Positions 37,104-46,640 are shown, numbered from the stretch's first letter. The stretch is DNA of 64,000 bases from Actinomyces sp. oral taxon 897 (GCF_002999235.1 NZ_CP027236.1:1860001-1924000); one strand, 5' to 3'. Translations and numbers: made by a program. Notes: a model not told the origin generated them from the letters alone.

Positions 37104-37430
37104 CCGGAAAGTTTATTCAGGGAGCGTCTGGGGACATTTCCCGGGTGCGATATTATGATGGTCCGCTCCCGTGGTGTGTCATGGATGTGGAATAAACGTT
37201 CGCATGAGTTCAGAAGGATTTGGGGCGTCGTCATGACGTATGCCATAGGATTGATCGATGATAAGTTCGACGAGTTGCTCGCCGATTATTCCTGGACTCT
37301 GAAGGGCCTGCGACTCACGGCCGAGGAGGTGTCCGAGGGCTGCGACTTTCGTGATAGATGGCGCCCTCTTTCCCTGAATCGCCTTCCCGATGGAGATCTC
37401 GTCCGGGTTTGCCGGAATGGTCGGAGGATC
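37104..37430 (+). mobile_element. IS5-like insertion sequence relic with internal deletion
   Basis: The left end aligns by eye with the IS at 44024-44912: a GGAAAGTTTATTCAG terminus and then an ATTATGATGGTCCG segment. The start of the transposase follows at 37233 (MTYAIGL against MKYTTGL). The body jumps directly to the LTAEEVSEGCD segment and a frameshifted VIDGALFP segment. The middle of the gene, including most of the DNA-binding part, is deleted. 37431-37810 holds no gene that I recognise. Confidence 0.75.
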
Positions 37431-37810
37431 GCGTTCGTTCCGGTCGGGGCTCGGGGCCGGGCTCGTTTGGGCCCGGGTGTCCACGTCGGGTCCGGTCGGT
37501 GTGCAGGGGTGTCCTCGGCGGGGCCGACCCGGTTGGTGCTGGAGGTGCTGTTGTGGCTGGTGGGGCGGTATAGTGAACAGGGTGTCATGTTACATGTTTG
37601 CAAGATGGTGCTCCGACACCGACTTTTCCGCATGACCTGGTTGAAAGTTGGCGCGCGGAGGGCTCTGAGGGCCGTCGATGGCGCTTGGCGTGATTCCGCC
37701 ACTATGTGCTAGTCTGAGCCCGGTGCTGGCCGGTCCGCAGGGGTGCTCCCGGGGCCGGTGGCGCTCCGGGCCCTCGAAGTGGCGTCATACCGCCACTCTC
37801 GGAGGCAGGG

Positions 37811-38124
37811 GTCAGGGAGCACCACGCACCTGTAGGTGCATTGAGACCTGATGTTTCTGTCGCGTTGGGCATTGATCTTCTCGTCAGGGAGCACCACGCA
37901 CCTGTAGGTGCATTGAGACGTACTTGTAGACGGGGACAAACCGGGGCTTGCGCCCCGGTCAGGGAGCACCACGCACCTGTAGGTGCATTGAGACCAGAAC
38001 CCAACGGCCTGCCAAAATGACAGGTGAGGGTCAGGGAGCACCACGCACCTGTAGGTGCATTGAGACCAGGTGAACTTGGACAGCTCCTCGTACTGCGAGG
38101 GGTCTAGGGAGCACCACGCACCTG
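37811..38124. CRISPR. Small CRISPR remnant (four full repeats, one truncated)
   Basis: Four identical 37-bp repeats lie at 37811-37847, 37883-37919, 37958-37994 and 38030-38066. Each contains the hairpin GCACCTGTAGGTGC and ends in ATTGAGAC, or begins GTCTCAAT on the other strand. Spacers are 35, 38, 35 and 35 bp. The fifth repeat (38102-38124) has an extra T and ends abruptly at an IS-like terminus. No cas genes lie within the window. The subtype is not assigned, and the direction is not fixed by the sequence. Confidence 0.95.
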
Positions 38125-38368
38125 GAAGGTTATTCTGGGGGCGTCTGGGTATGTCGAGTCCTCCTCATCGGGGAAGGGTTCCGGGGCGGGGTCGGTGGGG
38201 AGGGCACATTCTGCGTCCGGTTCGCCAGCCCCTGCCCGTCATCCTCCGCGAACGCGCACCTCCCATCTGCGCGTTTGACTGGAGACCTGCGCGCTCGCGG
38301 AGAACCGGGGGACTCCCGGCGGGGCCGTCCAGGCGGGCGCCGGACCCGCCGCCCACTGAATAACCTTC
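38124..38368. mobile_element. IS-end/MITE-like element cutting the CRISPR array
   Basis: The ends GGAAGGTTATTCTGGGGGCG (38124-38143) and, inverted, GAAGGTTATTCAGTGGGCGG (38349-38368) match each other and resemble the ends of the IS at 44024-44912. The roughly 205-base interior has no transposase, so this is a non-autonomous or decayed relative. It abuts the fifth CRISPR repeat, and no repeat resumes on the other side. Confidence 0.65.
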
Positions 38369-38862
38369 ACTGACACAGCCGGTCCCTGAGGCGGAACGAT
38401 CCGCTGCGTCGAATTCGGGCGAGGACGGTGAGGTCCTCGCCCTTCTTGCTGCTCGGCCGCGAATACCATCGCGAGCCGCACGGTCTCCCGGCCGCACGAG
38501 GACGACGGTCATCGAGCGGCGATCAGCGCGCCATCCGTGTCGGGTCATTAAGCCTTTCTCATCAGAAGCGGTGGCTTGGAGGCCGGAGTCGGCGCGATGA
38601 CGCACGATCGTGGTGGGGCGTGTGAGGCTCCCGGGGCTGACCGGGGCGTGGGCCTCTGCGGGGAGGGCGGTCGCGGACCAGGCGGCGGCTGCAGGTGCGG
38701 GCCGGGCGGCGGCCGCTGCGGGTGCCCCGAAGACCGCCCCGGCCGCGAAAACGGCGCCCCGGACCCGCGATGCTCCGCCTGGGACGGAGAAGCCGTCCGC
38801 GGACCGCCGTTCCCGGCGAGAAGGGCTCAATGGCGGGGATGTGTCCGTCCCCGGGACGTCAC
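38369..38862. other. No gene recognised before the GH78 gene
   Basis: Open frames exist on both strands but have no ribosome site or recognisable protein features. A forward frame from 38610 runs Ala/Gly-rich into the GH78 region out of frame. A TCATTAAGCCTTTCTCA segment at about 38547 echoes the sequence beside the IS at 44007, suggesting scarred mobile DNA. Confidence 0.45.
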
Positions 38863-38883
38863 GATACGATCTGAACCGCTTCA
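38863..38883 (+). promoter_or_regulatory. Candidate promoter and LacI-type operator for GH78 gene
   Basis: TGAACCGCTTCA (38872-38883) is a palindrome matching the LacI-family operator pattern TGAANCGNTTCA. It lies directly after a TACGAT -10-like hexamer and 22 bases before the GH78 start. This suggests control by a sugar-responsive LacI regulator encoded elsewhere. Confidence 0.45.
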
Positions 38884-38904
38884 ACGACGAGCGATTGGAA
38901 CGAC

Positions 38905-41900
38905 ATGACTTCTCCCCGCACCAGTCGGGACACGACGCCCCTCGTGTGTCGCGCGCCCGTGAACCTCACCGTCGACCACCTCGCCGCCCCCACCGGCGTC
39001 GCCGTCCCCCGCCCGGTCCTGGCCTGGCGGGTTCCCGGGCCCGCACCGGCGCGGGCCTACGAGATCGAGGTGCGCCGCCTCGACCCGGCGACCGGCGCCC
39101 CGGCCGACCCGGTCTGGGCGACCGGCCGCGTCGAGGTAGTCTCCCCTCCCATGTCCCCCTGGGTCGCCTACGGCGGCGATCCCCTGGCCTCCGACGCCGA
39201 CTACGCCTGGCGGGTGCGCGTGTGGACCGCCGGCGCCGCCCCCTCCGCCTGGACGGACTCCGCCTTCTCCACCTCCCTGCTGCACCCCGACTCCGACGTC
39301 GTCGCCCCCTGGGTCGAGCCCGCCCAGACCCCGGTCGAACCTGAGCCGCCCATTGACTTCGCGGCCGTCTTCGGCGAGGACGGCGCCGCCCGCGCCTGGG
39401 AGCCCGCCGGCCGGCGCCTCCACCCGGTCAAGCTCATCCGTCAGGAGCTCGTCCCGCCCCGGCTGGCAGCCCCGGACACCGCCGAACCGGCCCCCGCCGC
39501 CCCGGATACCACCGAACCGGCCCCCGCCGCCCTGACCCGCGCCCGCCTGTACACCACCGCCCAAGGCGTCCTCGACGTCTCCATCGACGGCGCGCCCGTG
39601 GGCGACTCCGTCCTCGCCCCGGGCTGGACGAGCTACCACGACTACACCGAGTTCGACGTCCACGACGTCACCGCCGCCCTGGCCTCCCCCGGCCCCCACG
39701 TCCTGGGCCTGCGCCTGGCCGACGGCTGGTTCGCCGGGCGCATCGGCGCCCTGGGCGAGTCCGCCCAGTACGGGCGCGTCCTGCGGGCCTGGTGGCAGCT
39801 GTCCCTGACGTACGCGGACGGCTCCACCGCCGTCGTCGGCCCCGACGCCACCGCCCGCAGCACCGAGGGCGGCCCGATCCGCTACAGCGACATACTCGTG
39901 GGCGAGCGGCGCGACGACCGGCTCGCCGCCGCCGTGGCGGGCTGGGACCGCCCCGGGTTCGACGACGGCGCCTGGGACCGGGTGCGGATCGTGCCCGCCG
40001 CGCGCCTGGACCCGCCCACGCGCCTGGAGCCCTTCCGCGGCGAGCCCGCGCGCCGGGTCAGGGCGCTGCCCGTCGCGCAGGTCCTCACCACGCCCGCGGG
40101 CGAGACGGTCCTCGACCTGGGGCAGGTCATCGCCGGGAGGCTGCGCCTGGCCGCCGTCGGGCCGGCCGGCACCGAGATCGTCCTGGAGCACTCCGAGCAC
40201 CTGGCCGCCGACGGCTCCTTCTTCTCCAACGTCGTCGGTCCCAACAAGGACCAGCGCGACGTGTGGGTCCTGGCGGGCACGGGCACGCCCGAGGCGCCGG
40301 AGGTCTTCGAGCCGGCCTTCACCTTCCACGGCTTCCGCTACGTGCGCGTCACCGGCTACCCCGGCCGGCTGCGGGCGCGCGACGCGGTCGGCGTCGTCCT
40401 GGCCTCCGACCTGCCCGCCACGGGCGGATTCGCCTGCTCCGACGCGCGCCTGACCCGGCTGCACAAGAACGTCGTGTGGTCCCAGCGGGCCAACTTCCTG
40501 TGGATCCCCACCGACTGCCCCCAGCGCGAACGCACCGGCTGGACCGGCGACGCCCAGGTCTTCGCCCCCGCCGCCGCGAACAACGCCGAGGTCCACGCCT
40601 TCCTGGCCCGCTGGATGCGCAATGTCCGCGCCGACCAGCGCGAGGACGGCTCGGTGATGAACATGAGCCCGTGGCCCCCGCTCATGGGCGCCGTGGAGGG
40701 GATCCCCGGGCCGGGCGGGATCGCGGTGTCCGCCGGGTGGGGCGACGCCGTCATCCGCGTGCCGCTGGCCCTGTGGGAGCGCTACGGGGACACCACCGCC
40801 CTGGAGGAGAACCTGGGCGCGATGCGCTCGTGGGTCGCCAAGCAGACGCGCGAGGCCGACCGGGAGCTGCCCGAGCGCCTGCGCGCCGAGGCGGGCGGGC
40901 CGACCGACGGGTGGGAGCGCCTGAGCGGGGAGGAGGCCGCGCGCCAGCGCCTGCTGTGGAACTCGCGCACGCACTTCGGCGACTGGCTGGCGCCGTCGAC
41001 CCTCGCCGCCGACGTGCCGCTGCCCATTATGGAGGCGCCCCGGCGCACGGGCGAGTTCGTCGCCAGCGCCTACCACGCCGAGGCGCTGCGCACCCTGGCC
41101 CGGGTGGAGGGCGCCCTGGGCCACGAGCGCGAGGCCGCCGGGCTGCGCGGGCGCTGGGAGGCGGTGCGCGGGGCGGTCGCGGCCGAGTACGTGAGCGCCG
41201 ACGGCGTCGTCTCCTCGGGTCTGCAGGGCGAGCAGGTCCTCGCCCTGGCCTTCGACCTGGTCGCCGACCGGGCGCTGCGCGGTCGGGTGGCCGAGCGCCT
41301 GGCCGAGCTGGTGCGCGGGGCCGGGGGCCGGCTGGACACGGGGTTCCTGTCCACGCCCTTCCTCCTGGACGTCCTGGTGGACAGCGGGCACGAGGCCGAG
41401 GCTTGGGCGGTGCTCATGCAGGAGGCGGTGCCGTCGTGGCTCTACGAGGTCGCCGAGGGGGCGACGACGATCTGGGAGTCCTGGGCGGCGGTCGCGCCCG
41501 ACGGGACGGTGGGGGCCATGAGCTTCAACCACTGCGCCCTGGGCTGCGTGGACGACTGGTTGTTCCGCCGCCTGGGCGGGATCGCGCCGTTGGAGCCCGG
41601 GTACCGGCGGGTGCGCGTCGCCCCGCTCACGAACGGCCCGGTGTCCTGGGCGCGGGCGCACCGCGACACGCCCTTCGGGCGGGTGGAGGTGTCCTGGGAG
41701 CGCACTGCCGGCCGGGCGGCGCCGGGGGGCGCCGGCGGGGCGGGCGCCAGCGCGGGCATCGACCGGCCCAGCGCCGCATGGGCCAGCTCCGCGCGGACCG
41801 GCACCGCTGTCGTCGGCGCGCACTCCCGCGTGCGCTACGAGATCGAGCTGCCCGCCGGGGTGAGCGGGGAGCTGATGACGCCCGACGGCGGGGTGCGCGA

Positions 41901-41961
41901 GCTACGCGGGGGGCGGACCGTCGAGGTCTGCGCGGCCGCCGACACCGCCCCGGCCCTGTAG
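38905..41961 (+). CDS. GH78 alpha-L-rhamnosidase
   Basis: This 1018-aa protein has the full GH78 layout. An N-terminal Fn3-like domain (about residues 15-125) is followed by the Bac_rhamnosid_N domain (about 180-350), a beta-sandwich, and the (alpha/alpha)6 catalytic domain (about 515-890). Catalytic signatures are DCPQRERTGWTGDAQVF (general acid region) and TTIWESWAA. A C-terminal beta domain closes it. It removes rhamnose from glycosides or polysaccharides. There is no signal peptide, so it is cytosolic and works on imported rhamnosides. A gene for a CocE-type hydrolase follows after 41 bases, and the two are probably co-transcribed. Confidence 0.92.
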   Translation: MTSPRTSRDTTPLVCRAPVNLTVDHLAAPTGVAVPRPVLAWRVPGPAPARAYEIEVRRLDPATGAPADPVWATGRVEVVSPPMSPWVAYGGDPLASDADYAWRVRVWTAGAAPSAWTDSAFSTSLLHPDSDVVAPWVEPAQTPVEPEPPIDFAAVFGEDGAARAWEPAGRRLHPVKLIRQELVPPRLAAPDTAEPAPAAPDTTEPAPAALTRARLYTTAQGVLDVSIDGAPVGDSVLAPGWTSYHDYTEFDVHDVTAALASPGPHVLGLRLADGWFAGRIGALGESAQYGRVLRAWWQLSLTYADGSTAVVGPDATARSTEGGPIRYSDILVGERRDDRLAAAVAGWDRPGFDDGAWDRVRIVPAARLDPPTRLEPFRGEPARRVRALPVAQVLTTPAGETVLDLGQVIAGRLRLAAVGPAGTEIVLEHSEHLAADGSFFSNVVGPNKDQRDVWVLAGTGTPEAPEVFEPAFTFHGFRYVRVTGYPGRLRARDAVGVVLASDLPATGGFACSDARLTRLHKNVVWSQRANFLWIPTDCPQRERTGWTGDAQVFAPAAANNAEVHAFLARWMRNVRADQREDGSVMNMSPWPPLMGAVEGIPGPGGIAVSAGWGDAVIRVPLALWERYGDTTALEENLGAMRSWVAKQTREADRELPERLRAEAGGPTDGWERLSGEEAARQRLLWNSRTHFGDWLAPSTLAADVPLPIMEAPRRTGEFVASAYHAEALRTLARVEGALGHEREAAGLRGRWEAVRGAVAAEYVSADGVVSSGLQGEQVLALAFDLVADRALRGRVAERLAELVRGAGGRLDTGFLSTPFLLDVLVDSGHEAEAWAVLMQEAVPSWLYEVAEGATTIWESWAAVAPDGTVGAMSFNHCALGCVDDWLFRRLGGIAPLEPGYRRVRVAPLTNGPVSWARAHRDTPFGRVEVSWERTAGRAAPGGAGGAGASAGIDRPSAAWASSARTGTAVVGAHSRVRYEIELPAGVSGELMTPDGGVRELRGGRTVEVCAAADTAPAL

Positions 41962-42002
41962 TCTCGTAGCACAGTCATCGCCCCGGGAACAGAGGACCCG
42001 AT

Positions 42003-43898
42003 ATGACCGACATTGACGCTGGTGCCGACGCTATCGCCGACGCCGGCACCAGCACCGCCGCCGACGACATTGGCACCGAGATCGCCCCTCCCGAGAGCCT
42101 CGAGCAGATACGCAAGGCGCTCCTCATGCCCGAACCGGGCGGCGCCGCCTCGCGCGCCGTCCACGAGGTCCTGCCGATCCCAATGCCCGACGGCACGGTC
42201 CTGCGGGCCGACGTCGTGCGCCCCGACGACGACGCCGCCCACCCGGTCCTGCTGGCCCGCTGCCCCTACTTCGGGTCCTGGCGCCCCATGATCGCCCAGG
42301 ACCTGGGCGAGGATCCCGCCGCGCCCGGCCTCACGGCGGCCTGCCTGGGGATGCAGACGGCGGTGGGCCTGGACCGGGCCGTCGAGGAGGGCTTCGCCGT
42401 CGTCGCCCAGGCCTGCCGCGGCACGGACATCTCCGACGGCGACTTCCGCTTCCACGCCGATGAGGCCTCCGACGGCGTGGCCGCGCGCCGGGCCCTGGCC
42501 GCCCTGCCCTGGTGCGACGGGCGCGTCATCACCTTCGGCAACTCCTACCTGACCACCACCCAGTTCACCGCGGCCCTGGCCTCCACCGAGCACTTGGCGG
42601 CGATGACCGCCTGGGTCGCCCCCTCCACCTACGACGAGGACCTGGCCATGCGCGGGGGCGTGCTCCTGGCCGGAACCTCTTACGAGTGGACGCGCCAGCA
42701 GGTGCGCGCGGGCCTGGTGCACGACGGGCAGGAGGACGCGCCCCAGGAGCTTCTGCCCGAGCCGATGGAGGACTTCACGCCCTTCCTGGCGCGTGTGGGC
42801 ATGGCGGAGGCCGCCCGCAGGCTGGCGCGGGCGCACACGGCCGGAGGCCACGCGGCCGACTGGGTCGCCCACCCGCTGCACGACGCCTACTGGGAGTCCC
42901 TGGCCTACCCCTGGCGGGCCCTGGCCGCCCTCGACGTGCCCGCGCTCCACGTCGCCGGCTGGTACGACCTGTTCCTGGGCGGCACCCTGCGCAACTACCG
43001 CGCCATGGCCGGCGGCCCGGCCGGGGCGGGCCAGCGCCTGGTCATCGGCCCGTGGACGCACCTGACCTTCGACGGGCGCCTGGTCGGGCGCTCCTTCCCC
43101 GGCGGCGGCACGCGGGAGTCGGGACTGGGCGAGCTCACGGTCGACTTCTGGAGGGCGAGTCTGGGGGACGGGGAAGCCGCCGCGCGCCTGCCCCACGACC
43201 CGGTGCGCGTTTACATCATGGGGGCCGGGCGCTGGGTCGACCTGCCCGCCTGGCCGGCTCCGAACGCCGAGGAGACGGCCTGGAGGCTCGCCGACGGCGG
43301 CGCCCTGCTCGCACCCGACGAGGCGGAGGCCGCCGTCGGCGCCACCTCCTGGATCCACGACCCCGCCGACCCGGTCCCCGCGCAGGGCGGCCAGATGCTC
43401 ATGGGCACGCCGGAGAACTCCGGGCCGCACGACCAGCGCGGCGTCGAGGCGCGCGACGACGTCGCCGTGTTCACCGGGCCGCCTTTGACCGAGCCGGTCA
43501 CCGTCCTGGGGCCGGTGCGGCTGCGCGCCTGGGTGAGCGCCGACGCCGTCGACGCTCACCTGCACGCCGCCCTCACCGAGGTCCTGCCCGACGGCACCTC
43601 CGTCCTGCTCACCGACGGCGTGCTGCGCCTGTCCGCCCGCCGCGGGACGGACCGGCGCGACCCGCTGACCCCGGGCGAGGCGGTCGAGGTGGAGGTGGAC
43701 ATGTGGGCCACCGGCGTGCACGTGCCCGCCGGGCACCGCCTCCGCCTGGACCTGGCGGGCTCGTGCTGGCCGCGCTACGACGTGGCCGACCCGGCGGGCG
43801 GGGCGCCGGTGACGATCACCGTGCACCACGACGCCGCCCGCCCGAGTGCGCTGCTCCTGCCCCTGGTCGACCTCGCCGCCCTCGGCCGGAACCGGTAG
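42003..43898 (+). CDS. CocE/NonD-family alpha/beta hydrolase
   Basis: This 631-aa protein has an X-Pro-dipeptidyl-peptidase S15-type fold. The nucleophile Ser is in GNSYLTT (residue about 180), followed by an acid in GWYDLFL and a His in GPWTH. The C-terminal jelly-roll domain (about 440-630) is as in CocE esterases. It starts at 42003 after AGAGGACC. It is paired with GH78 rhamnosidase, so it may cleave acyl or similar groups from rhamnosides (inference). No signal peptide is present. Confidence 0.88.
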   Translation: MTDIDAGADAIADAGTSTAADDIGTEIAPPESLEQIRKALLMPEPGGAASRAVHEVLPIPMPDGTVLRADVVRPDDDAAHPVLLARCPYFGSWRPMIAQDLGEDPAAPGLTAACLGMQTAVGLDRAVEEGFAVVAQACRGTDISDGDFRFHADEASDGVAARRALAALPWCDGRVITFGNSYLTTTQFTAALASTEHLAAMTAWVAPSTYDEDLAMRGGVLLAGTSYEWTRQQVRAGLVHDGQEDAPQELLPEPMEDFTPFLARVGMAEAARRLARAHTAGGHAADWVAHPLHDAYWESLAYPWRALAALDVPALHVAGWYDLFLGGTLRNYRAMAGGPAGAGQRLVIGPWTHLTFDGRLVGRSFPGGGTRESGLGELTVDFWRASLGDGEAAARLPHDPVRVYIMGAGRWVDLPAWPAPNAEETAWRLADGGALLAPDEAEAAVGATSWIHDPADPVPAQGGQMLMGTPENSGPHDQRGVEARDDVAVFTGPPLTEPVTVLGPVRLRAWVSADAVDAHLHAALTEVLPDGTSVLLTDGVLRLSARRGTDRRDPLTPGEAVEVEVDMWATGVHVPAGHRLRLDLAGSCWPRYDVADPAGGAPVTITVHHDAARPSALLLPLVDLAALGRNR

Positions 43899-43943
43899 AC
43901 GCCGGCGCGGCGGGCTGACCCCGCCCGTCCCCGCCCTCTTCAC

Positions 43944-44004
43944 CGAAACCGGCGGAAAAAGCACGCGAAACCGGCGGAAACGACACGCGAAACCGGCGGA
44001 AAGC
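43944..44004. repeat. GAAACCGGCGGAAA repeat, three copies
   Basis: Three copies of GAAACCGGCGGAAA are spaced by about 22 bases, directly after the CocE gene and just before the IS. It could be a short repeat family or an operator cluster. Confidence 0.7.
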
Positions 44005-44023
44005 GCTCATTGAGCCTTTCTCA

Positions 44024-44912
44024 CCGGGAAGCTTATTCAGAGGGTGGTTTTGAATACGTAGAGTGAGAGTGCGGCGGTGATGGTCTGTTCGAATGCGTGC
44101 AGGGGGCGGCGGTAGTCGGTGCGGGTGGATTCTCCAGGCCTTGATGTGGGCGATGGTCTGCTCGACCACCTGGCGGATCTGATTGACGCTCTTGTTGGCC
44201 TCCTGGGCGGCTTCGCTCAGTTCGCCGTTGGGGGGCTTCTTGTGCGGGGTGATCATTCCCCTGCCGACGTATCCCTTGTCGGCGATCCATCCGGAGGGGT
44301 CCAGCCCGTCGAGCAGTCCGGAAGGCGCCTGGTGCGGCCACGTCGTGCATGGAGCCGGGGTAGGGATCGGAGGCCCACACCAGCCTGCCGCCGGGCAGGA
44401 CCAGGATCTGGACGTTCATGCCGGTCGTCCCATGCTTGCCCGACCACAATTCTCGGTGAGCGCGCCAACTCCAGCAGGGGAAGAGGGTGCCGTCGAGCAC
44501 GTAGTCGCAGCCCTCGGGCACCTCCTCCGCGGTGAGCAGCATGTCCTTCAGGGCCCGGACGATCGCCTCGGTCATGACCCCGATGGCCCGCGAGACAGTG
44601 GGCTGGGACACGCCCAGCTGCTCGCCGATCGCCGCCTGTATCACATTGTGACGCATGTAGATCAGCGCCGCCCGCAGGGAGTCCCTCAGCCCCAGGCTCG
44701 GCGGATACCCCTCGATCCCCTCCTCGCGCAGACGGATGAGCAGATCGGCGAACTTGGGGGTGGGCAGTCCCGTGGTATACTTCATGACGATGGTCCGTTT
44801 CTCGTGAGGTCGTGGAACTTATTTCAACACCCATTGTACCTCATGAGAACGGACCATCATAATATTGCTTCCCGGAAATGCACCAAGACGCCCGCTGAAT
44901 AAGCTTCCGGGA
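44024..44912 (-). mobile_element. IS5-like insertion sequence
   Basis: The inverted ends share GGAAGCTTATTCAG (left about 44026, right about 44895-44910). The element is about 0.89 kb and contains a transposase read on the reverse strand. It is inserted into the 3' end of the kinase-EIIA gene. Related ends occur at 37104 and 38124, so several relatives have jumped here. The exact ends may be off by a few bases. Confidence 0.85.
44033..44785 (-). pseudogene. IS5-like (DDE_Tnp_4) transposase, frameshifted
   Basis: The first 140 residues form a good helix-turn-helix (EQLGVSQPTVSRAIG) plus the first DDE segment (DGTLFPCWSWR) and GTTGMNVQILVLPGGRL. After PGSMHDVAAPGAF the correct continuation (GLLDGLDPSGWIADKGYVGRG, then QVVEQTIAHIKAWRI with the Glu) is in another frame. 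A second shift precedes the final TDYRRPLHAFEQTI. Two frameshifts suggest a dead transposase, unless translational frameshifting repairs one. It starts at 44785. Confidence 0.8.
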
Positions 44913-46279
44913 ACAACCTCGGTCGAGGAAGTCCCTCTTATTACATCGAAGACAGCAGCATTAGAGACGACGACCGGGGTCACCGTCTCGTAGCCGGCGG
45001 CCTTGATGGCCGCCCAGTCCACGTCCACCAGGGGGGTGCCGCGGCGGACCTTGTCACCGGCCTTGACGTGGGGGGTGAAGCCCTTGCCGTCGAGCTTGAC
45101 GGTGTCCATGCCCACGTGGATGAGCAGCTCGACGCCGCTGGCCGAGCGCAGCCCGTAGGCGTGGCCGGTCGGGAAGGCGACGAGCACCTCGCCGTCCACC
45201 GGGGAGACCACCGGCCCGGAGTCCGGGACGATCGCCATGCCCGGGCCGAGCAGGCCCTGGGAGAAGGTCGGGTCGGCGACCTCGCTCAGCGGCACCGAGC
45301 GGCCCTTAATGGGGGCGGTCACGGTGAGGTCGTGCGGGGCCCCGTCGGTGTGCGGTCGTGTCGCCGGCGTCGTCAGGCGCCACGTGGCCGACGTCGGCTG
45401 CTCAGCGCGGGCCCTGGTGCTGCCGGCGATCCTCGCGGTCCTGGTACCGGCGTGCTCGGTTGCCTGGCTGGTGATGCTGGTGCGGATCGCGGCCAACCTG
45501 ACCAGCAGGTCCTGGGCGGTGGGGCGCTGGCCGGGGTCGAGGTCCAGCATCTGCACAATGAGACCCCTGAGCTCCGTCGCGCAGGAGGGCGGCGGGTAGT
45601 TACCGTGGGTGATCGCCATTAGGAGAGCATGCATCGTGTCGGCCTTGAAGGGTGGCCTCCCGCAGGCGCACTCGTACATCACCGCGCCCAGGAAGTAGAC
45701 GTCGGACGCCGGTGTCGCCTTCTCCCCGTAGATGACCTCCGGCGCCATGTAGGTCGGCGTCCCGACCACGATCCCGGCCGCGGTCAGCGAGGAGGTCTGG
45801 TCCAGGGACGAGGCGATCCCGAAGTCCAGGAGGACCGCCGCCCCCGAGGTGTGGATCATAATGTTGCCGGGCTTGACGTCCCGGTGGCAGATGCCCTGGG
45901 CGTGGGCCTCACCAAGGGAGCTGCTGACCCCCCGGATGATCGACACGACGTCGGCGGCGCCCATGCGCCCCCGGCGCAGCCGGTCAGCCAAGGACTCCCC
46001 CGTGACCACGGGCATGACAATGTAGACGTAGTGGTCGCCATCGTCCCGAGCGGTGTCCAGGACGCGCACCGTGTGGGGGTCAGTGAGCCTCTGAAGAGCC
46101 CGGATCTCACGCTCCGCCCTGCGGGCCCTATCAGGATCCCCCTCGAAGTCCACCACCTTGACCGCGACCTCACGCCCCACAAAGAGGTCATGACAGAGCC
46201 ACACCGACGCCTGGCCGCCCGAGCCCATCTGACGCTCAAGACGATAACGCCCGCAGACCAGCGCCCCAGCCCTCACCAC
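44819..46279 (-). CDS. Ser/Thr protein kinase fused to glucose-type PTS EIIA, 3' end cut by IS
   Basis: This 486-aa protein starts with a GTG. Residues 10-265 are a Hanks-type kinase with the glycine loop GSGGQAS, Lys41, HRDVKPGN (Asp134), DFG (152-154) and APE (179-181), all intact. A short basic linker follows, with no membrane segment. Residues 318-448 are a EIIA-Glc domain with TAPIKG, TGHAYG (His373) and the phospho-His in LLIHVGMDTVKL (His388). All known EIIA landmarks are present. From about residue 457 the frame runs into the right end of an IS5-like element and adds about 30 foreign residues, so the native C-terminus is lost. The fusion could couple sugar-PTS state to protein phosphorylation. 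Confidence 0.88.
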   Translation of the reverse strand: MVRAGALVCGRYRLERQMGSGGQASVWLCHDLFVGREVAVKVVDFEGDPDRARRAEREIRALQRLTDPHTVRVLDTARDDGDHYVYIVMPVVTGESLADRLRRGRMGAADVVSIIRGVSSSLGEAHAQGICHRDVKPGNIMIHTSGAAVLLDFGIASSLDQTSSLTAAGIVVGTPTYMAPEVIYGEKATPASDVYFLGAVMYECACGRPPFKADTMHALLMAITHGNYPPPSCATELRGLIVQMLDLDPGQRPTAQDLLVRLAAIRTSITSQATEHAGTRTARIAGSTRARAEQPTSATWRLTTPATRPHTDGAPHDLTVTAPIKGRSVPLSEVADPTFSQGLLGPGMAIVPDSGPVVSPVDGEVLVAFPTGHAYGLRSASGVELLIHVGMDTVKLDGKGFTPHVKAGDKVRRGTPLVDVDWAAIKAAGYETVTPVVVSNAAVFDVIRGTSSTEVVPGSLFSGRLGAFPGSNIMMVRSHEVQWVLK

Positions 46280-46412
46280 TAGACCCCCGACCTCGATCTC
46301 CTACTGGCTCTTGAGCGCGCACCCGGCCAGACGAGGCACGGCATCCGCACCGTCCGATTCTGCCACGCCTACCTGCCCTTCCCGCGCATCACTGAAGGCG
46401 TGGGGCGGCAAA

Positions 46413-46450
46413 GGCGTGGGCGGCAGGTGAACTCACCTGCCGCCCACGCC
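46413..46450. terminator. 18-bp perfect hairpin downstream of clpB
   Basis: GGCGTGGGCGGCAGGTGA is followed by its exact complement with a 2-base centre. It lies 190 bases after clpB ends and 135 bases before the kinase gene starts (both on the reverse strand), and is likely a terminator or insulator. The gap 46280-46640 has no gene. Confidence 0.6.
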
Positions 46451-46640
46451 CTACCTGCGAGCGCCGCACGGCGCCTCGGGACCGACGCCGGCAACCGCTG
46501 GCCAGCAGCCTGCCCCGCCGCCGCGGGACCGGGACGAACCCAGGGGACCTGGGACCAGCACGGGGCCATCTGCTCGCCGCCCCGGGAGCAGGACGCCAGT
46601 CGCAAAGACTGCCGCGCTACCAGTCCCCGCCCCGCCCCCA

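Noticed and set aside
37083..37712. 209-codon forward gene
   Set aside because: It is a chimera of an IS5-like transposase relic and non-coding DNA, with internal frameshift evidence.
38610..39344. 244-codon gene before GH78
   Set aside because: Ala/Gly-rich frame running into the GH78 gene out of frame, with no motif.
38881..41823. 980-codon reverse open frame
   Set aside because: Antisense to the clear GH78 gene; no motif or start.
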